Of a stretch of DNA of 64,000 nt, positions 18,443 through 27,494 are shown in pieces; positions within the stretch are counted from its first letter, which is position 1; the number at the start of each line of letters is the position of its first letter. A program made the translations under genes and the position numbers. Location of the stretch: positions 186,001-250,000 of the forward strand of contig CAZGZC010000001.1 of NCBI GenBank assembly GCA_964529685.1, in the 5' to 3' direction. This DNA is from JALQUO01 sp964529685. GTDB lineage: Bacteria > Pseudomonadota > Alphaproteobacteria > Rickettsiales > Midichloriaceae. Under the pieces are notes generated by a model. The model was given only the letters and a program-made list of their open reading frames with translations. It did no database searches and had not been told where the DNA came from.

Positions 18443-19636
18443 ATGTCAAAAGTTGAAATTTTAGTGCCTGCTTTAGGTGAATCTGTTACTGAAGCGACTG
18501 TCGCTAAATGGCATAAAAACACAGGTGATATGGTACAAAAAGATGAGATTGTCGTTGAATTAGAGACTGATAAAATCACTTTAGAGGTGTCTGCTCCTGA
18601 GAGTGGCAGGCTGTCTGAGATTTTCTGTAAAATTGGTGATAATGTTGGTATTGGGACTATTTTAGGTTCAATTGATAGTAGTATTTCTAATGTAGTAGTT
18701 GCAACACCACAAAATATAGTACAATCTCAAGCCGATATTACTCCAAAGAACAATAATCATCCATCGCCTGCTGCACAAGTCATTTTAGATTCTAATAACA
18801 TACAAACCTCAACTGTAAATGGTACCGGAAAAGATGGTCGCATTACCAAATTTGATGCCATTTCTGCAGTAAATTATCAACAAACAGAAGCTATTCCTCA
18901 AAAACTATTATCAATAGCTCAACAATCTACAGTAAGTCGTGAGACTCGTGTTAAAATGACAAAGCTTCGTCAAACAATTTCTAAGCGCCTAAAATTAGTA
19001 CAAAACACCGCTGCAATCCTTACAACTTTTAATGAAATTGATATGTATGAGATTATGAATTTGCGTTCTGAAAATCAAGAAGAGTTCCAGAAAAAGCATG
19101 GTGTAAAATTGGGTTTCATGTCGTTTTTTGTTAAGGCAGTTGTTATTGCATTGCATGAATTTCCAATTATCAATTCCGAGATTGACGGTGATGATATTGT
19201 ATATAAAAATTTCTTTGATATCGGTGTAGCTGTTGGTACTGAAAATGGCCTTGTCGTACCTGTTTTGCGTGGTGTAGACTTAATGTCTCTTGCTGATATT
19301 GAAAAGACAATTAGTAATCTAGGTAAGAAGGCGCGTGATGGTAAGCTAACTATGAGTGACATATCTAATGGTACATTTACAATTACTAATGGTGGCACAT
19401 ATGGATCACTTTTTTCAACCCCAATTATAAATCCTCCACAGTCTGGCATTCTTGGTATGCATAATATAGTACAGCGTCCAGTTGGTCTAGCCAGCGGTGA
19501 GATTGCATTGAGGCCTATGATGTATGTAGCGCTTTCATATGATCATAGAATTATCGATGGTAAGGAAGCTGTACAATTTTTAATTAAGATCAAAAATCTC
19601 ATAGAAAAACCAATAAAAATTTTAATTCAAATATGA
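18443..19636 (+). CDS. sucB: Dihydrolipoamide succinyltransferase (E2 of 2-oxoglutarate dehydrogenase)
   Basis: SucB carries the lipoyl arm and transfers the succinyl group to CoA. The single lipoyl domain at residues 1-77 has the modified lysine in ETDKITLEV (Lys44). A short linker leads to the peripheral subunit-binding domain (SPAAQVIL to DGRITKFDA, about 108-140). The catalytic acyltransferase domain follows, with the active-site motif DHRIIDGKEAV near the C-terminus. The 397-residue length is normal. It is translated directly after sucA and overlaps the next small gene by four bases, so the three form a transcription unit. The E3 (lpd) gene is not in this window. Confidence 0.97.
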   Translation: MSKVEILVPALGESVTEATVAKWHKNTGDMVQKDEIVVELETDKITLEVSAPESGRLSEIFCKIGDNVGIGTILGSIDSSISNVVVATPQNIVQSQADITPKNNNHPSPAAQVILDSNNIQTSTVNGTGKDGRITKFDAISAVNYQQTEAIPQKLLSIAQQSTVSRETRVKMTKLRQTISKRLKLVQNTAAILTTFNEIDMYEIMNLRSENQEEFQKKHGVKLGFMSFFVKAVVIALHEFPIINSEIDGDDIVYKNFFDIGVAVGTENGLVVPVLRGVDLMSLADIEKTISNLGKKARDGKLTMSDISNGTFTITNGGTYGSLFSTPIINPPQSGILGMHNIVQRPVGLASGEIALRPMMYVALSYDHRIIDGKEAVQFLIKIKNLIEKPIKILIQI

Positions 19637-20064
19637 ATGCTACAACTGATCTAATAAAAAAGATTACTATTGATAGAATAAAAGTTGCAGCACCTCTCAC
19701 AGTTGGTATGTTGAGCCTACTCTTTGAACAGCTGATAATTGATGATGCAGTCATCATTTTCTCTTTTGAGTGGTTCTATTCAATTGTATTATTTTTTCTA
19801 ATTAGCACTTTTATGATGGCAGCGCTGATGTACAACTACAAACTACTTGATCACTCATGTAAAAGTTGTCTAAATCGCTGGTCGTCAACACAATCTAATG
19901 TAGTTTTTGTCTCTAGCTCTATATTAAAAATTAATCTCATAATACGATCTTTTCTATTTAAAATTGATAAAAAATTTAAAACATATACTTGTAGGATATG
20001 TCAAAGTATTGACCATAAAAAGTCTACTGATCTTACATTTATAGGTATGACAAGCAAAAAATAA
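19633..20064 (+). CDS. Hypothetical membrane protein with two CxxC pairs
   Basis: A 143-residue protein that starts inside the sucB stop (ATGA overlap), so it is translationally coupled to sucB. It has two hydrophobic segments (about 18-36 and 46-66), then a soluble tail with CKSC at 76-79 and CRIC at 120-123, spaced like a metal-binding or redox pair. I recognise no family. The cytoplasmic tail and CxxC pairs could form a zinc knuckle, but this is not demonstrated. Its position after sucAB says nothing firm about function. Confidence 0.55.
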   Translation: MNATTDLIKKITIDRIKVAAPLTVGMLSLLFEQLIIDDAVIIFSFEWFYSIVLFFLISTFMMAALMYNYKLLDHSCKSCLNRWSSTQSNVVFVSSSILKINLIIRSFLFKIDKKFKTYTCRICQSIDHKKSTDLTFIGMTSKK

Positions 20065-20172
20065 AAAGCACATTGTTCAAACAGTCTTCAAATATCTTTA
20101 CTTTTATTGTTTCTATCAATCAATATTTTTCAGAAAGTGTAATTTTTTCATAACTATAATTCATATACAACT

Positions 20173-22755
20173 TTAAATTGCATCTCTTATCATTGAGTAC
20201 CAGCTCTCTTTACCGTTATATCTACCAAAGACATGTAATTCGCTTTTAGGGCGAGTCATTGCAACATAAAGTAGGCGCATATTTTCCATTTTAAGTTGTA
20301 TCTCTGTTCGCGTAATGAGCGATTTTACATTTTGACTTGAATTTTTAATGTTTAAGACAAAAATATCATTTTCATATGCAAATTTTAATCCTGATAATCT
20401 TTCTGTTTTATAAGCGTCTGCAAGTATCACAACTGGTGCTTCTAAGCCTTTTGCAGAGTGTACTGTAGTGATTCTGACTGACTTATTATCGTATAATCTT
20501 TGCTGTTTCTGCCCCATTAAATCATGGAGCCAAATCATGAAATTTCCCATTGATATTTTGATTGAATTCGTAGTCTGATAGTAGGTAAAAATATAGTCCA
20601 TAAACCGCAATATCTCTATATTTTCTATCTTGTAAAGATGATCTAAATACCATTGAAAAAATGTCTTAAGATCCATCGCTTTAGAGTTGTACATCAATTC
20701 TCTTATAAGTGGCATATCTTTGATTTTTTCATACAAATTAGAGTTATTTTCATAAGATAGCTGAAAGATCTGATTATCATTATAGTGAAATGGATGTGAC
20801 TTAAGAAGAGCGACTAGATTCATAGTGTCAAAAGGTTGTAAAATAAATCTTAAGATTGCTAAAAGATCATAAATATATATGCTATTGCCGAAAATTTTTG
20901 CTGCCAAATTGCTAGTTGGTATATTATATGCCTTCAAGGTGTCTACTAAATGATCCTGAAGCTTAGACCTTTTTCTCAATAGAATCATAATGTCTTGTGG
21001 CTCAATAGATCGCTCTGATTCACAAATTTTCTTACCATCAGCAAGCCATTTATCTATTGTTGCCGCAACATTTTGTGCAACATCTAAATATTCATCTTTA
21101 TCAACCACAGGTTGTTTGTACTCAGGTAGGTGCCATGACAATTTTTCTTTTACTTTTAAAGTCAACTCACTTTCAATCTCATGACATTGGACAGCTCCAT
21201 ACCCATAGCTATTAATTGAATTGTGTTTTATCACATCATGATCTGAAATATTAAAGGAATTTTTTATAGAATTACAGACTTTATCGACAACTTCCAGCAC
21301 TTCAGGTGGGCATCTATAGCAGGTATTTAACTGAATTTCATGCCATATCTGTCCTACTGCTACAACCTTATTGCGAAAATACTTCTTAACTTCCTGAAAT
21401 ATATGTGGAGCAGCGCCTTGGAAGCCAAAAATTGCTTGTTTAAAATCACCTACTATAAAAATAGTTCTAGTATTAGTTGTAGTGCCAACTCCTGCAAAGA
21501 ACTCATCTGCAATAATCTTAATTAGATCCCACTGCATTTCACTTAAGTCCTGCGCTTCGTCGACTAAAATATGCTCCAAACTCATATCAATCGAGTAGAG
21601 TAGTGACATTTTATTTTCACTATCTTGTATAATTCTGGTTGTATTTTTTATAAGATCAGAGTACTCAAACAGCCGAAGATTTTTCTTCTTCTGGTTGAAT
21701 TTTTTGAACGTGTACCAAGCAATGATATTAAAACTAAAGTTAAGTTCTACAGAGGAAATATGATGGATCTTATCAATTATACTGACTAGACTTTGTTGTT
21801 GTTGAACTAGGAATTGTTTTAAGTGATTATTCTCCTTACATATTGCGGTGCTCAATGGAAGACGAACTCGCGGCTTAAAATCGTTTGTTAGTAGCACATT
21901 TACATAATCATAAAATGCTTCTTCACTACCTTGCTCTATAAGTTTTTTTATAGCATTTGCGGCAATCTTAGATGTAATATTTTCACTCTTAGATAGAACC
22001 TCTACCACCTCAATAAGCAACTCTTTATTACAAGTAGTGATATATTTATTAATAATATCACTGACAGAAGTTGTAGAATCAATACAACAAAATTGATACA
22101 TTCTACTTTTAATTGCATCAGTTGCCTCGTCAGTAGTAAGATATTCGCTTGTAAGCTGTATACTACTAGAACTAGAAATTTGCGTCCATAATTCGCAAAT
22201 TAACTCAAAAATATAACCTGCATCATATCGCTTCAAAATTCTATTTAGCGCCTCTCTCATCAAAAGATTATCCCTCTCAACTATTACTGCATGAAAACTC
22301 TCATTGAGTAATTCCAACTTCTCATCGTCATCTATTATACGGGAACTTTCACTTATAAGATTCTCGCTAAGGTTAAGAATTTGCATCTTTTGAAGGATCT
22401 TTGCACAAAAACCGTGTAGAGTCTGAATCTTTGGACTATCAGAAATAAACGTCATAAATAATCCCCTTGCTCGCTCAATCATAGACTCATCTACATCAGA
22501 ATGATTTAACTTATACAGTGTATTATATAATTCCAGATGCGTCATAGTCATAAAAGATAGAAGCTTAGTACGTAGCCTTTCACTCATCTCATCAGCAGCA
22601 GCATTAGTAAAAGTAATACATAAAATCTTTGATTGTACTGCTCCAGATAGCAGTAATCGTATAATTCTATCAACTAAAAGCTTAGTTTTTCCACTTCCAG
22701 CTGATGCATCTACATAGGCAGAAGAACTTGGGTTAGTAACATTTTGTCTATTCAT
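20173..22755 (-). CDS. addA: AddA-like UvrD-family helicase lacking the C-terminal nuclease domain
   Basis: An 860-residue superfamily 1 helicase. Walker A is DASAGSGKTKLL (residues 16-27), then TFTNAAADEMSERL (motif Ia), VDEAQDLSEMQW (motif II), VGDFKQAIFGFQGA (motif III), TVHSAKGLEAPVV (motif V) and LYVAMTRPKSELHVF (motif VI). The start and motifs match AddA (the N-terminus usually contains SAWVSASAGSGKT). Typical alphaproteobacterial AddA exceeds 1100 residues and ends in a RecB-type nuclease. Here the protein stops about 20 residues after motif VI, and only about 100 bases remain before the opposing gene, so that domain is absent. The AddB nuclease could supply all the cleavage activity. 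Confidence 0.85.
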   Translation of the reverse strand: MNRQNVTNPSSSAYVDASAGSGKTKLLVDRIIRLLLSGAVQSKILCITFTNAAADEMSERLRTKLLSFMTMTHLELYNTLYKLNHSDVDESMIERARGLFMTFISDSPKIQTLHGFCAKILQKMQILNLSENLISESSRIIDDDEKLELLNESFHAVIVERDNLLMREALNRILKRYDAGYIFELICELWTQISSSSSIQLTSEYLTTDEATDAIKSRMYQFCCIDSTTSVSDIINKYITTCNKELLIEVVEVLSKSENITSKIAANAIKKLIEQGSEEAFYDYVNVLLTNDFKPRVRLPLSTAICKENNHLKQFLVQQQQSLVSIIDKIHHISSVELNFSFNIIAWYTFKKFNQKKKNLRLFEYSDLIKNTTRIIQDSENKMSLLYSIDMSLEHILVDEAQDLSEMQWDLIKIIADEFFAGVGTTTNTRTIFIVGDFKQAIFGFQGAAPHIFQEVKKYFRNKVVAVGQIWHEIQLNTCYRCPPEVLEVVDKVCNSIKNSFNISDHDVIKHNSINSYGYGAVQCHEIESELTLKVKEKLSWHLPEYKQPVVDKDEYLDVAQNVAATIDKWLADGKKICESERSIEPQDIMILLRKRSKLQDHLVDTLKAYNIPTSNLAAKIFGNSIYIYDLLAILRFILQPFDTMNLVALLKSHPFHYNDNQIFQLSYENNSNLYEKIKDMPLIRELMYNSKAMDLKTFFQWYLDHLYKIENIEILRFMDYIFTYYQTTNSIKISMGNFMIWLHDLMGQKQQRLYDNKSVRITTVHSAKGLEAPVVILADAYKTERLSGLKFAYENDIFVLNIKNSSQNVKSLITRTEIQLKMENMRLLYVAMTRPKSELHVFGRYNGKESWYSMIRDAI

Positions 22756-22837
22756 AATAAATTTACATTACTTACTCTACACAAAGCATTTATTTTGCAA
22801 TATAACTATTTTATATAAATACTCAAATAATTTTGAA

Positions 22838-23704
22838 ATGAACTACAAAATCTTTTTATCATATCTGCTCATTTTAGTTTTTTTTCTTTTTTTAGTCCTA
22901 GCTTATATTAAATATAATGATGTTGTAAGTGAAAATGAAAATGATAGGTTGAGACAGCAGATGGTAGCAGTGCTTGATAAAGAAATAATGAATCTGCAGT
23001 CGCAGATTGATGAATTAAAAAAGAACTCATCCACAACCATTGATGAAAAAGCTATGAGTGATTTTATCCAAAATAACCCACAACTGATCGCAACAATTCT
23101 TGAAAATTTCTTTAATGAGAAAAATCTCGATGAAAAAAATAAATCTGTGGGAGATAATATAGCAAGTTTATTGCAAGATTTTGATGCAGGATTAATCAAA
23201 ACTTTTATCGGGAAGGCAGATGCGCAACTCAAGATTATAGAATTCTTTGATTACTCATGTAGTTTTTGCGGAAAAATGGTGGCAATTAACAATAAAATTG
23301 TAGAGGAAAACCAAGATTTAGCAATGATATTTATAGAAATACCAATGCTTGGACCTGATTCAGTTGAAGCTGCAAAGATATCAATAGCTGTTAGTCTGTT
23401 AGATCAGAGCAAGTATATACAATTCCAATCTGCATTATTCAATTCTACCTTACCTAAAAATAGAGAAAATCTAATGCAAATTGCAACTAATATTGGAATT
23501 AATACTGTAAAACTTCAGAAGTTTGTTGATGATAATCTTAATCAGATAGAGGAAAAAATCAAGCAGAATAGCATATTATTCAATAATATGAAACTCCAGG
23601 GTATACCTACCTATGTTATAGGTAGTGAAATTTTAGTTGGAGCTGTAGGAATTGATAAAATCAATGAAGCTATAGCAAGAGCTAAAAACGAAATCAAGAA
23701 ATAA
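22838..23704 (+). CDS. DsbA-family thiol-disulfide oxidoreductase (Com1-like)
   Basis: A 288-residue periplasmic protein anchored by an N-terminal helix (residues 5-24, very rich in Leu and Phe). A short coiled coil follows (about 33-60), then a thioredoxin-fold DsbA domain with the active site CSFC at 141-144 in FFDYSCSFCGKM and the cis-Pro loop GIPTYVIG near 255. It resembles Com1/DsbA proteins of Rickettsiales and Coxiella that form disulfides in envelope proteins. It ends five bases before the VanX-like gene, so the two form an operon. DsbC/G-type isomerase activity is possible because these families overlap. Confidence 0.9.
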   Translation: MNYKIFLSYLLILVFFLFLVLAYIKYNDVVSENENDRLRQQMVAVLDKEIMNLQSQIDELKKNSSTTIDEKAMSDFIQNNPQLIATILENFFNEKNLDEKNKSVGDNIASLLQDFDAGLIKTFIGKADAQLKIIEFFDYSCSFCGKMVAINNKIVEENQDLAMIFIEIPMLGPDSVEAAKISIAVSLLDQSKYIQFQSALFNSTLPKNRENLMQIATNIGINTVKLQKFVDDNLNQIEEKIKQNSILFNNMKLQGIPTYVIGSEILVGAVGIDKINEAIARAKNEIKK

Positions 23705-23709
23705 TAGTA

Positions 23710-24411
23710 ATGAAACAAAGAACAGATTTTGTCTACTTGAGGGATATAGACCCAACGATTATACAAAATGTTAGATATGCAACAATCAATAATTTCATTG
23801 GTCAAGTTATTGATGGATATAAAACACAAGAAATAATCCTAACTCGCGCTGCTGCAGTGGCATTGCAAGCTGTACAAAAGTACATGATAAAACAAGGTTA
23901 TAGCCTTGTTGTATATGATGGTTACCGCCCTCAAATTGCAGTAAATCATTTTATAAAATGGTCTGAATCATCTGATGAATCGCAAAAATATCTATACTAT
24001 CCGACAATTGATAAGCAAGATGTCTTTTCACTTGGATATATAGATAAAAGATCTGGACATTCTAGAGGTAGCACTGTTGATCTGTCAATTATAAAATTAG
24101 ATAAAAAACTCCATGAGATTGAAATAAATGAGAAGATATTATCTGATGGTAGTAAAATTCAATTTTTAGACGATGGATCAGTAGATATGGGCTCTAGTTT
24201 TGATCTTGCGCATGAAGCATCTCATCATGATTCGCACTTTATAAATTATGAGCATCTTGAAAAAAGAAACTTCCTTAAAAATGCAATGATTGATCGTGGA
24301 TTTAGGTCATATTCTAAAGAATGGTGGCATTATACACTTGAAAATGAACCTTATCCAGATACATATTTTGATTTTCAAATCACAAATGAAGTACTTTGTA
24401 ATACATTTTAA
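23710..24411 (+). CDS. D-alanyl-D-alanine dipeptidase (VanX/DdpX type, peptidase M15)
   Basis: A 233-residue zinc peptidase of family M15D. YDGYRPQIAVNHF is the conserved substrate-binding block. SGHSRGSTVDLSI gives the His and Asp zinc ligands (near residues 116-124), and KEWWHYTLE gives the catalytic Glu and third ligand His near 204. VanX-type enzymes hydrolyse free D-Ala-D-Ala; outside resistance clusters they recycle or trim cell-wall dipeptides. There is no obvious cleavable signal peptide, which fits a cytoplasmic enzyme, although the preceding operon partner is periplasmic. No vanA or vanH homologue is near, so this is probably cell-wall turnover and not glycopeptide resistance. Confidence 0.9.
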   Translation: MKQRTDFVYLRDIDPTIIQNVRYATINNFIGQVIDGYKTQEIILTRAAAVALQAVQKYMIKQGYSLVVYDGYRPQIAVNHFIKWSESSDESQKYLYYPTIDKQDVFSLGYIDKRSGHSRGSTVDLSIIKLDKKLHEIEINEKILSDGSKIQFLDDGSVDMGSSFDLAHEASHHDSHFINYEHLEKRNFLKNAMIDRGFRSYSKEWWHYTLENEPYPDTYFDFQITNEVLCNTF

Positions 24412-24515
24412 TAAATATTGTTAGATGATGAGAATAAACTATTAAACCTATTTTGATCAAAGGTGCAATGCCTTAACAAAATAGTAAGTTATATTTACTA
24501 ATTTAAGAAAAGAGT

Positions 24516-24947
24516 TTATATCTCATAGCATGAGTTTGATGTAGGAGTCTCAAAAACTTTGATTTTCTTACATAGTTTTATATGCTGTGGAGTATCTAAA
24601 AATACTTCTTGGAGGGCTACACTAAACAAATAATAAGCGATGTTTTCAGATGTTGGATTGTAATCAAGATAAAAGATCTTTTGACCTGTATAACCCTCAA
24701 TCATGTCACCTAATGCTTTATCATTACGATGGAGAATTATATTATGATCAAAATTAGCGTCTATCCACCCCTTAAAGCGTGACTTTATCTCTTTAAAATC
24801 TATCACCATACCCATTGGATCAAGATTTTGTGATATAAACGTGAGCTCTACGGCATATCTGTGGCCATGAACCATCTGACAACCGCTATTATGTCCAATT
24901 ATCCTATGAGCTGCATCAAACTCAAGTCTTTTAGTACAGCTAATCAT
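24516..24947 (-). CDS. queD: 6-carboxy-5,6,7,8-tetrahydropterin synthase (QueD)
   Basis: QueD converts dihydroneopterin triphosphate to 6-carboxytetrahydropterin, the second step of queuosine precursor synthesis. The 143-residue protein has the zinc ligands His14 (EFDAAHR) and His27/His29 (VHGHRY) and the catalytic Cys23 just before them. The C-terminal Glu in KVFETPTSN completes the pterin-binding region. It overlaps the atpG stop by four bases (ATGA), an unusual coupling of a tRNA-modification gene to ATP synthase genes. PTPS of biopterin synthesis is the alternative, but the short CxxxHGH arrangement favours QueD. Confidence 0.9.
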   Translation of the reverse strand: MISCTKRLEFDAAHRIIGHNSGCQMVHGHRYAVELTFISQNLDPMGMVIDFKEIKSRFKGWIDANFDHNIILHRNDKALGDMIEGYTGQKIFYLDYNPTSENIAYYLFSVALQEVFLDTPQHIKLCKKIKVFETPTSNSCYEI

Positions 24948-25849
24948 ACCATCCCAGATATTACTTCAATTAGCTCCATAGTGACCTTAGTCTGGCGAGT
25001 ACGATTATATTGAAGGGTTAGATTATTTAGCATTTCTTTCGAGTTTTTATTAGCATTATCCATCGTCATCATACGCTTCACAGTCTCACTCTTGATACTA
25101 TGTAAAGTTGTAAAATAGATCTCTGCGTTGATGTAGTGAGGAATGATATTATCAAGCATAATCATTGGGTTGCTATCGAAAGTCATCTCTCTTGAGTCGC
25201 AATTATCAAGTATCAATGGAAAAAGTCTTTTAATCTTCACTTCTTGTCTCAGCATAGAAATAAACGCAGTATAAACAATTTTTACTTCTGAGTAGTCTTT
25301 GTAAGCTAACAATCGAAGCAATTGCAAAGTAATCTTCTCCATAATTATCTTAGGACCAATCTTCTTAGCATTCAACTCAATATAGTTATCTTCAATAATA
25401 TTAACAGGCTTTTTTCTATTTCTCATCAGCATGTCATATCCTTTCTTACCAATAGATAAAAGATCAGTATTATCATCAACTATAGATAGAACTTTACTAA
25501 CTACAGAAGAATTAAATGATCCGCAAAGTCCTTTTTCTCCAGTAATGACAATAAGAAGCTTTCTTTTCCCTATAATATAATTCTTCTCAAGACCCAAGTA
25601 TTTCTGACAAGATTCAATCACTAGTTGTTCATCAATAGCAATCTTTTGTGTATCTGTATCAAATCTACTTCTAGCTTTAAAAGCTATTGATGCAGTTGTC
25701 TCTCCAATCAACTTATAGTACTCTTCATATAATTGTAATTTATTCTTCAATTTACTAACCTGAGCAGCGCTAATAAGAGACATAGCCTTAGTGATCTTAC
25801 TGGTATTTTTTACCGTACCTATCCGTCTTTTTAAATCACTTAATGACAT
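24944..25849 (-). CDS. atpG: ATP synthase F1 gamma subunit
   Basis: Gamma is the rotating central stalk of F1. The 301-residue protein has the conserved N-terminal helix (LKRRIGTVKNTSKITKAMSL), the middle ITGEKGLCGSFNSSV block, and a C-terminal helix ending NRTRQTKVTMELIEVISGM. It starts two bases after the atpA stop, as in the usual atpA-atpG order. atpD and atpC, which normally follow, are replaced here by queD, so the operon is split, which is common in Rickettsiales. Confidence 0.97.
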   Translation of the reverse strand: MSLSDLKRRIGTVKNTSKITKAMSLISAAQVSKLKNKLQLYEEYYKLIGETTASIAFKARSRFDTDTQKIAIDEQLVIESCQKYLGLEKNYIIGKRKLLIVITGEKGLCGSFNSSVVSKVLSIVDDNTDLLSIGKKGYDMLMRNRKKPVNIIEDNYIELNAKKIGPKIIMEKITLQLLRLLAYKDYSEVKIVYTAFISMLRQEVKIKRLFPLILDNCDSREMTFDSNPMIMLDNIIPHYINAEIYFTTLHSIKSETVKRMMTMDNANKNSKEMLNNLTLQYNRTRQTKVTMELIEVISGMV

Positions 25850-25851
25850 TT

Positions 25852-27396
25852 TTACCCCTTAAATCTTATTTCAACAAAGCTAGATAGAATATCTTTAAGC
25901 TCTTTGGAAGTTTCATCTGTAATTTGCATAGAAGTCTTAATTCTATCAATTATATCCCCATGCTTTCCTTCAATATGAGCTAAGAATTCAATCTCAAATA
26001 GCTTCACATCAACTACAGAAACCTTCTCAAGATATCCATTCACAGCTGCAAATAGCAAGATAACTTGTTTATACATAGGATAAGTATTATTTTGCTTTTG
26101 CTTCAATAGTTCAACCATCTTCTGGCCATTAGATAAAAACTTCCTAGTAGAATCATCTAAATCAGATGCAAACTGAGAAAAGCTCTCCATTTCCCTATAC
26201 TGCGCTAACTCTAACTTTATTTTACCAGCAACTGACTTCATAGCTTTAGTCTGGGCAGCAGATCCAACCCTACTAACAGACAACCCAACATTAATAGCTG
26301 GTCTCACACCTTTATAAAATAAGTCTGTTTCAAGGAATATCTGTCCGTCTGTAATTGAAATAACGTTAGTTGGTATATAGGCAGATACGTCGCCACCTTG
26401 AGTTTCAACTATAGGTAGTGCAGTGAGAGATCCACCGCCTTTATCATCACTCATCTGAGCAGCCCTCTCAAGTAACCTAGAGTGAAGATAGAATACATCC
26501 CCAGGATATGCTTCACGGCCAGGAGGTTTTTTTAGAAGTAATGATAACTGACGGTAAGCCATAGCATGTTTACTTAAATCATCATAAATAATGAGAGCAT
26601 GCATTCCATTATCTCTAAAATATTCACCAATAACACAGCCAGCGTAAGGAGCTATATACTGCATAGTTGCTGTATCAGAAGCACTCGCTACAACAACAGT
26701 CGTATATTCCATTGCACCATTTTCCTCTAACATCTTCACCATTCTTGCAATTGATGATTGCTTTTGACCAATTGCAACATAGATACAGTGGAGCTTCTCA
26801 CTATCAGGTACACCATTATTATAAACCTTCTGATTGATAATTGTATCAAGTGCAATGGTTGTTTTACCAGTCTGACGATCTCCAATGATCAACTCTCTCT
26901 GCCCACGACCAATAGGAATTAGAGCATCAATAGTCTTAATTCCAGTCTGCATCGGCTTAAATACTGATTTTCGCGATATTATATCAGGCGCCTTGATCTC
27001 TAATAGCATTTCAGTTATATCTGTCAGAGATCCCTTGCCATCAACTGGCTGACCAATAGCATTTACAACTCTACCTAGCATTCCTTTACCAGCAAACATA
27101 GTAGCCAGCTTGTGACTTCTCTTAACAGTATGCCCTGCTTTAACTGAGTTATTATCATCTAACATTGCAACATCAATTGAGTCATCTTTAAGACTCATTA
27201 CAAAGCCTCTTACTCCAGTTTCAAACTCAACTAACTCATTAAATTGAGCATTCTTTAATCCATATATAACTGCCACACCATCTAGTACTTGAACAACCTT
27301 ACCGAACTCTTCAAGCTCAGCTAATGGTAGTGAGTTAGCTAGAGCTTCAATCTGCTGAAGCATCAGACTTGATAACTCTGAAATTTTCATAAGCAT
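25852..27396 (-). CDS. atpA: ATP synthase F1 alpha subunit
   Basis: A 514-residue non-catalytic nucleotide-binding subunit of F1. It shows GRVVNAIGQPVDGKG, Walker A GDRQTGKTTIALD (near residue 171), the ALIIYDDLSKHAMAYRQLSLLL region with Walker B, and the family signature PAINVGLSVSRVGSAAQ. Two start codons are possible (27396 or 27390). The usual upstream partner atpH (delta) is missing, and ratA is the next gene upstream, about 100 bases away. Together with atpG this forms an incomplete F1 cluster. Confidence 0.97.
   Translation of the reverse strand: MLMKISELSSLMLQQIEALANSLPLAELEEFGKVVQVLDGVAVIYGLKNAQFNELVEFETGVRGFVMSLKDDSIDVAMLDDNNSVKAGHTVKRSHKLATMFAGKGMLGRVVNAIGQPVDGKGSLTDITEMLLEIKAPDIISRKSVFKPMQTGIKTIDALIPIGRGQRELIIGDRQTGKTTIALDTIINQKVYNNGVPDSEKLHCIYVAIGQKQSSIARMVKMLEENGAMEYTTVVVASASDTATMQYIAPYAGCVIGEYFRDNGMHALIIYDDLSKHAMAYRQLSLLLKKPPGREAYPGDVFYLHSRLLERAAQMSDDKGGGSLTALPIVETQGGDVSAYIPTNVISITDGQIFLETDLFYKGVRPAINVGLSVSRVGSAAQTKAMKSVAGKIKLELAQYREMESFSQFASDLDDSTRKFLSNGQKMVELLKQKQNNTYPMYKQVILLFAAVNGYLEKVSVVDVKLFEIEFLAHIEGKHGDIIDRIKTSMQITDETSKELKDILSSFVEIRFKG
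25855..25860 (-). promoter_or_regulatory. Ribosome binding site of atpG inside the end of atpA
   Basis: The reverse strand reads AAGGGG, the last two sense codons of atpA, followed by the stop TAA and then the atpG ATG. Spacing to the ATG is five bases. The arrangement implies translational coupling of the two F1 subunits. Confidence 0.6.
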
Positions 27397-27494
27397 GTTT
27401 TAAATTTATTTTACTATTTATACCATAAAATCAAATTATGTAAGAAAGAAGTAAAGGATTGGCTTTTTTAAAGGGTGTAATTAAACAAAAATGT

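Noticed and set aside
23710..24411. A vancomycin-resistance gene
   Set aside because: The VanX-like protein stands without vanA, vanH or a two-component system, and such dipeptidases also occur in ordinary wall turnover.
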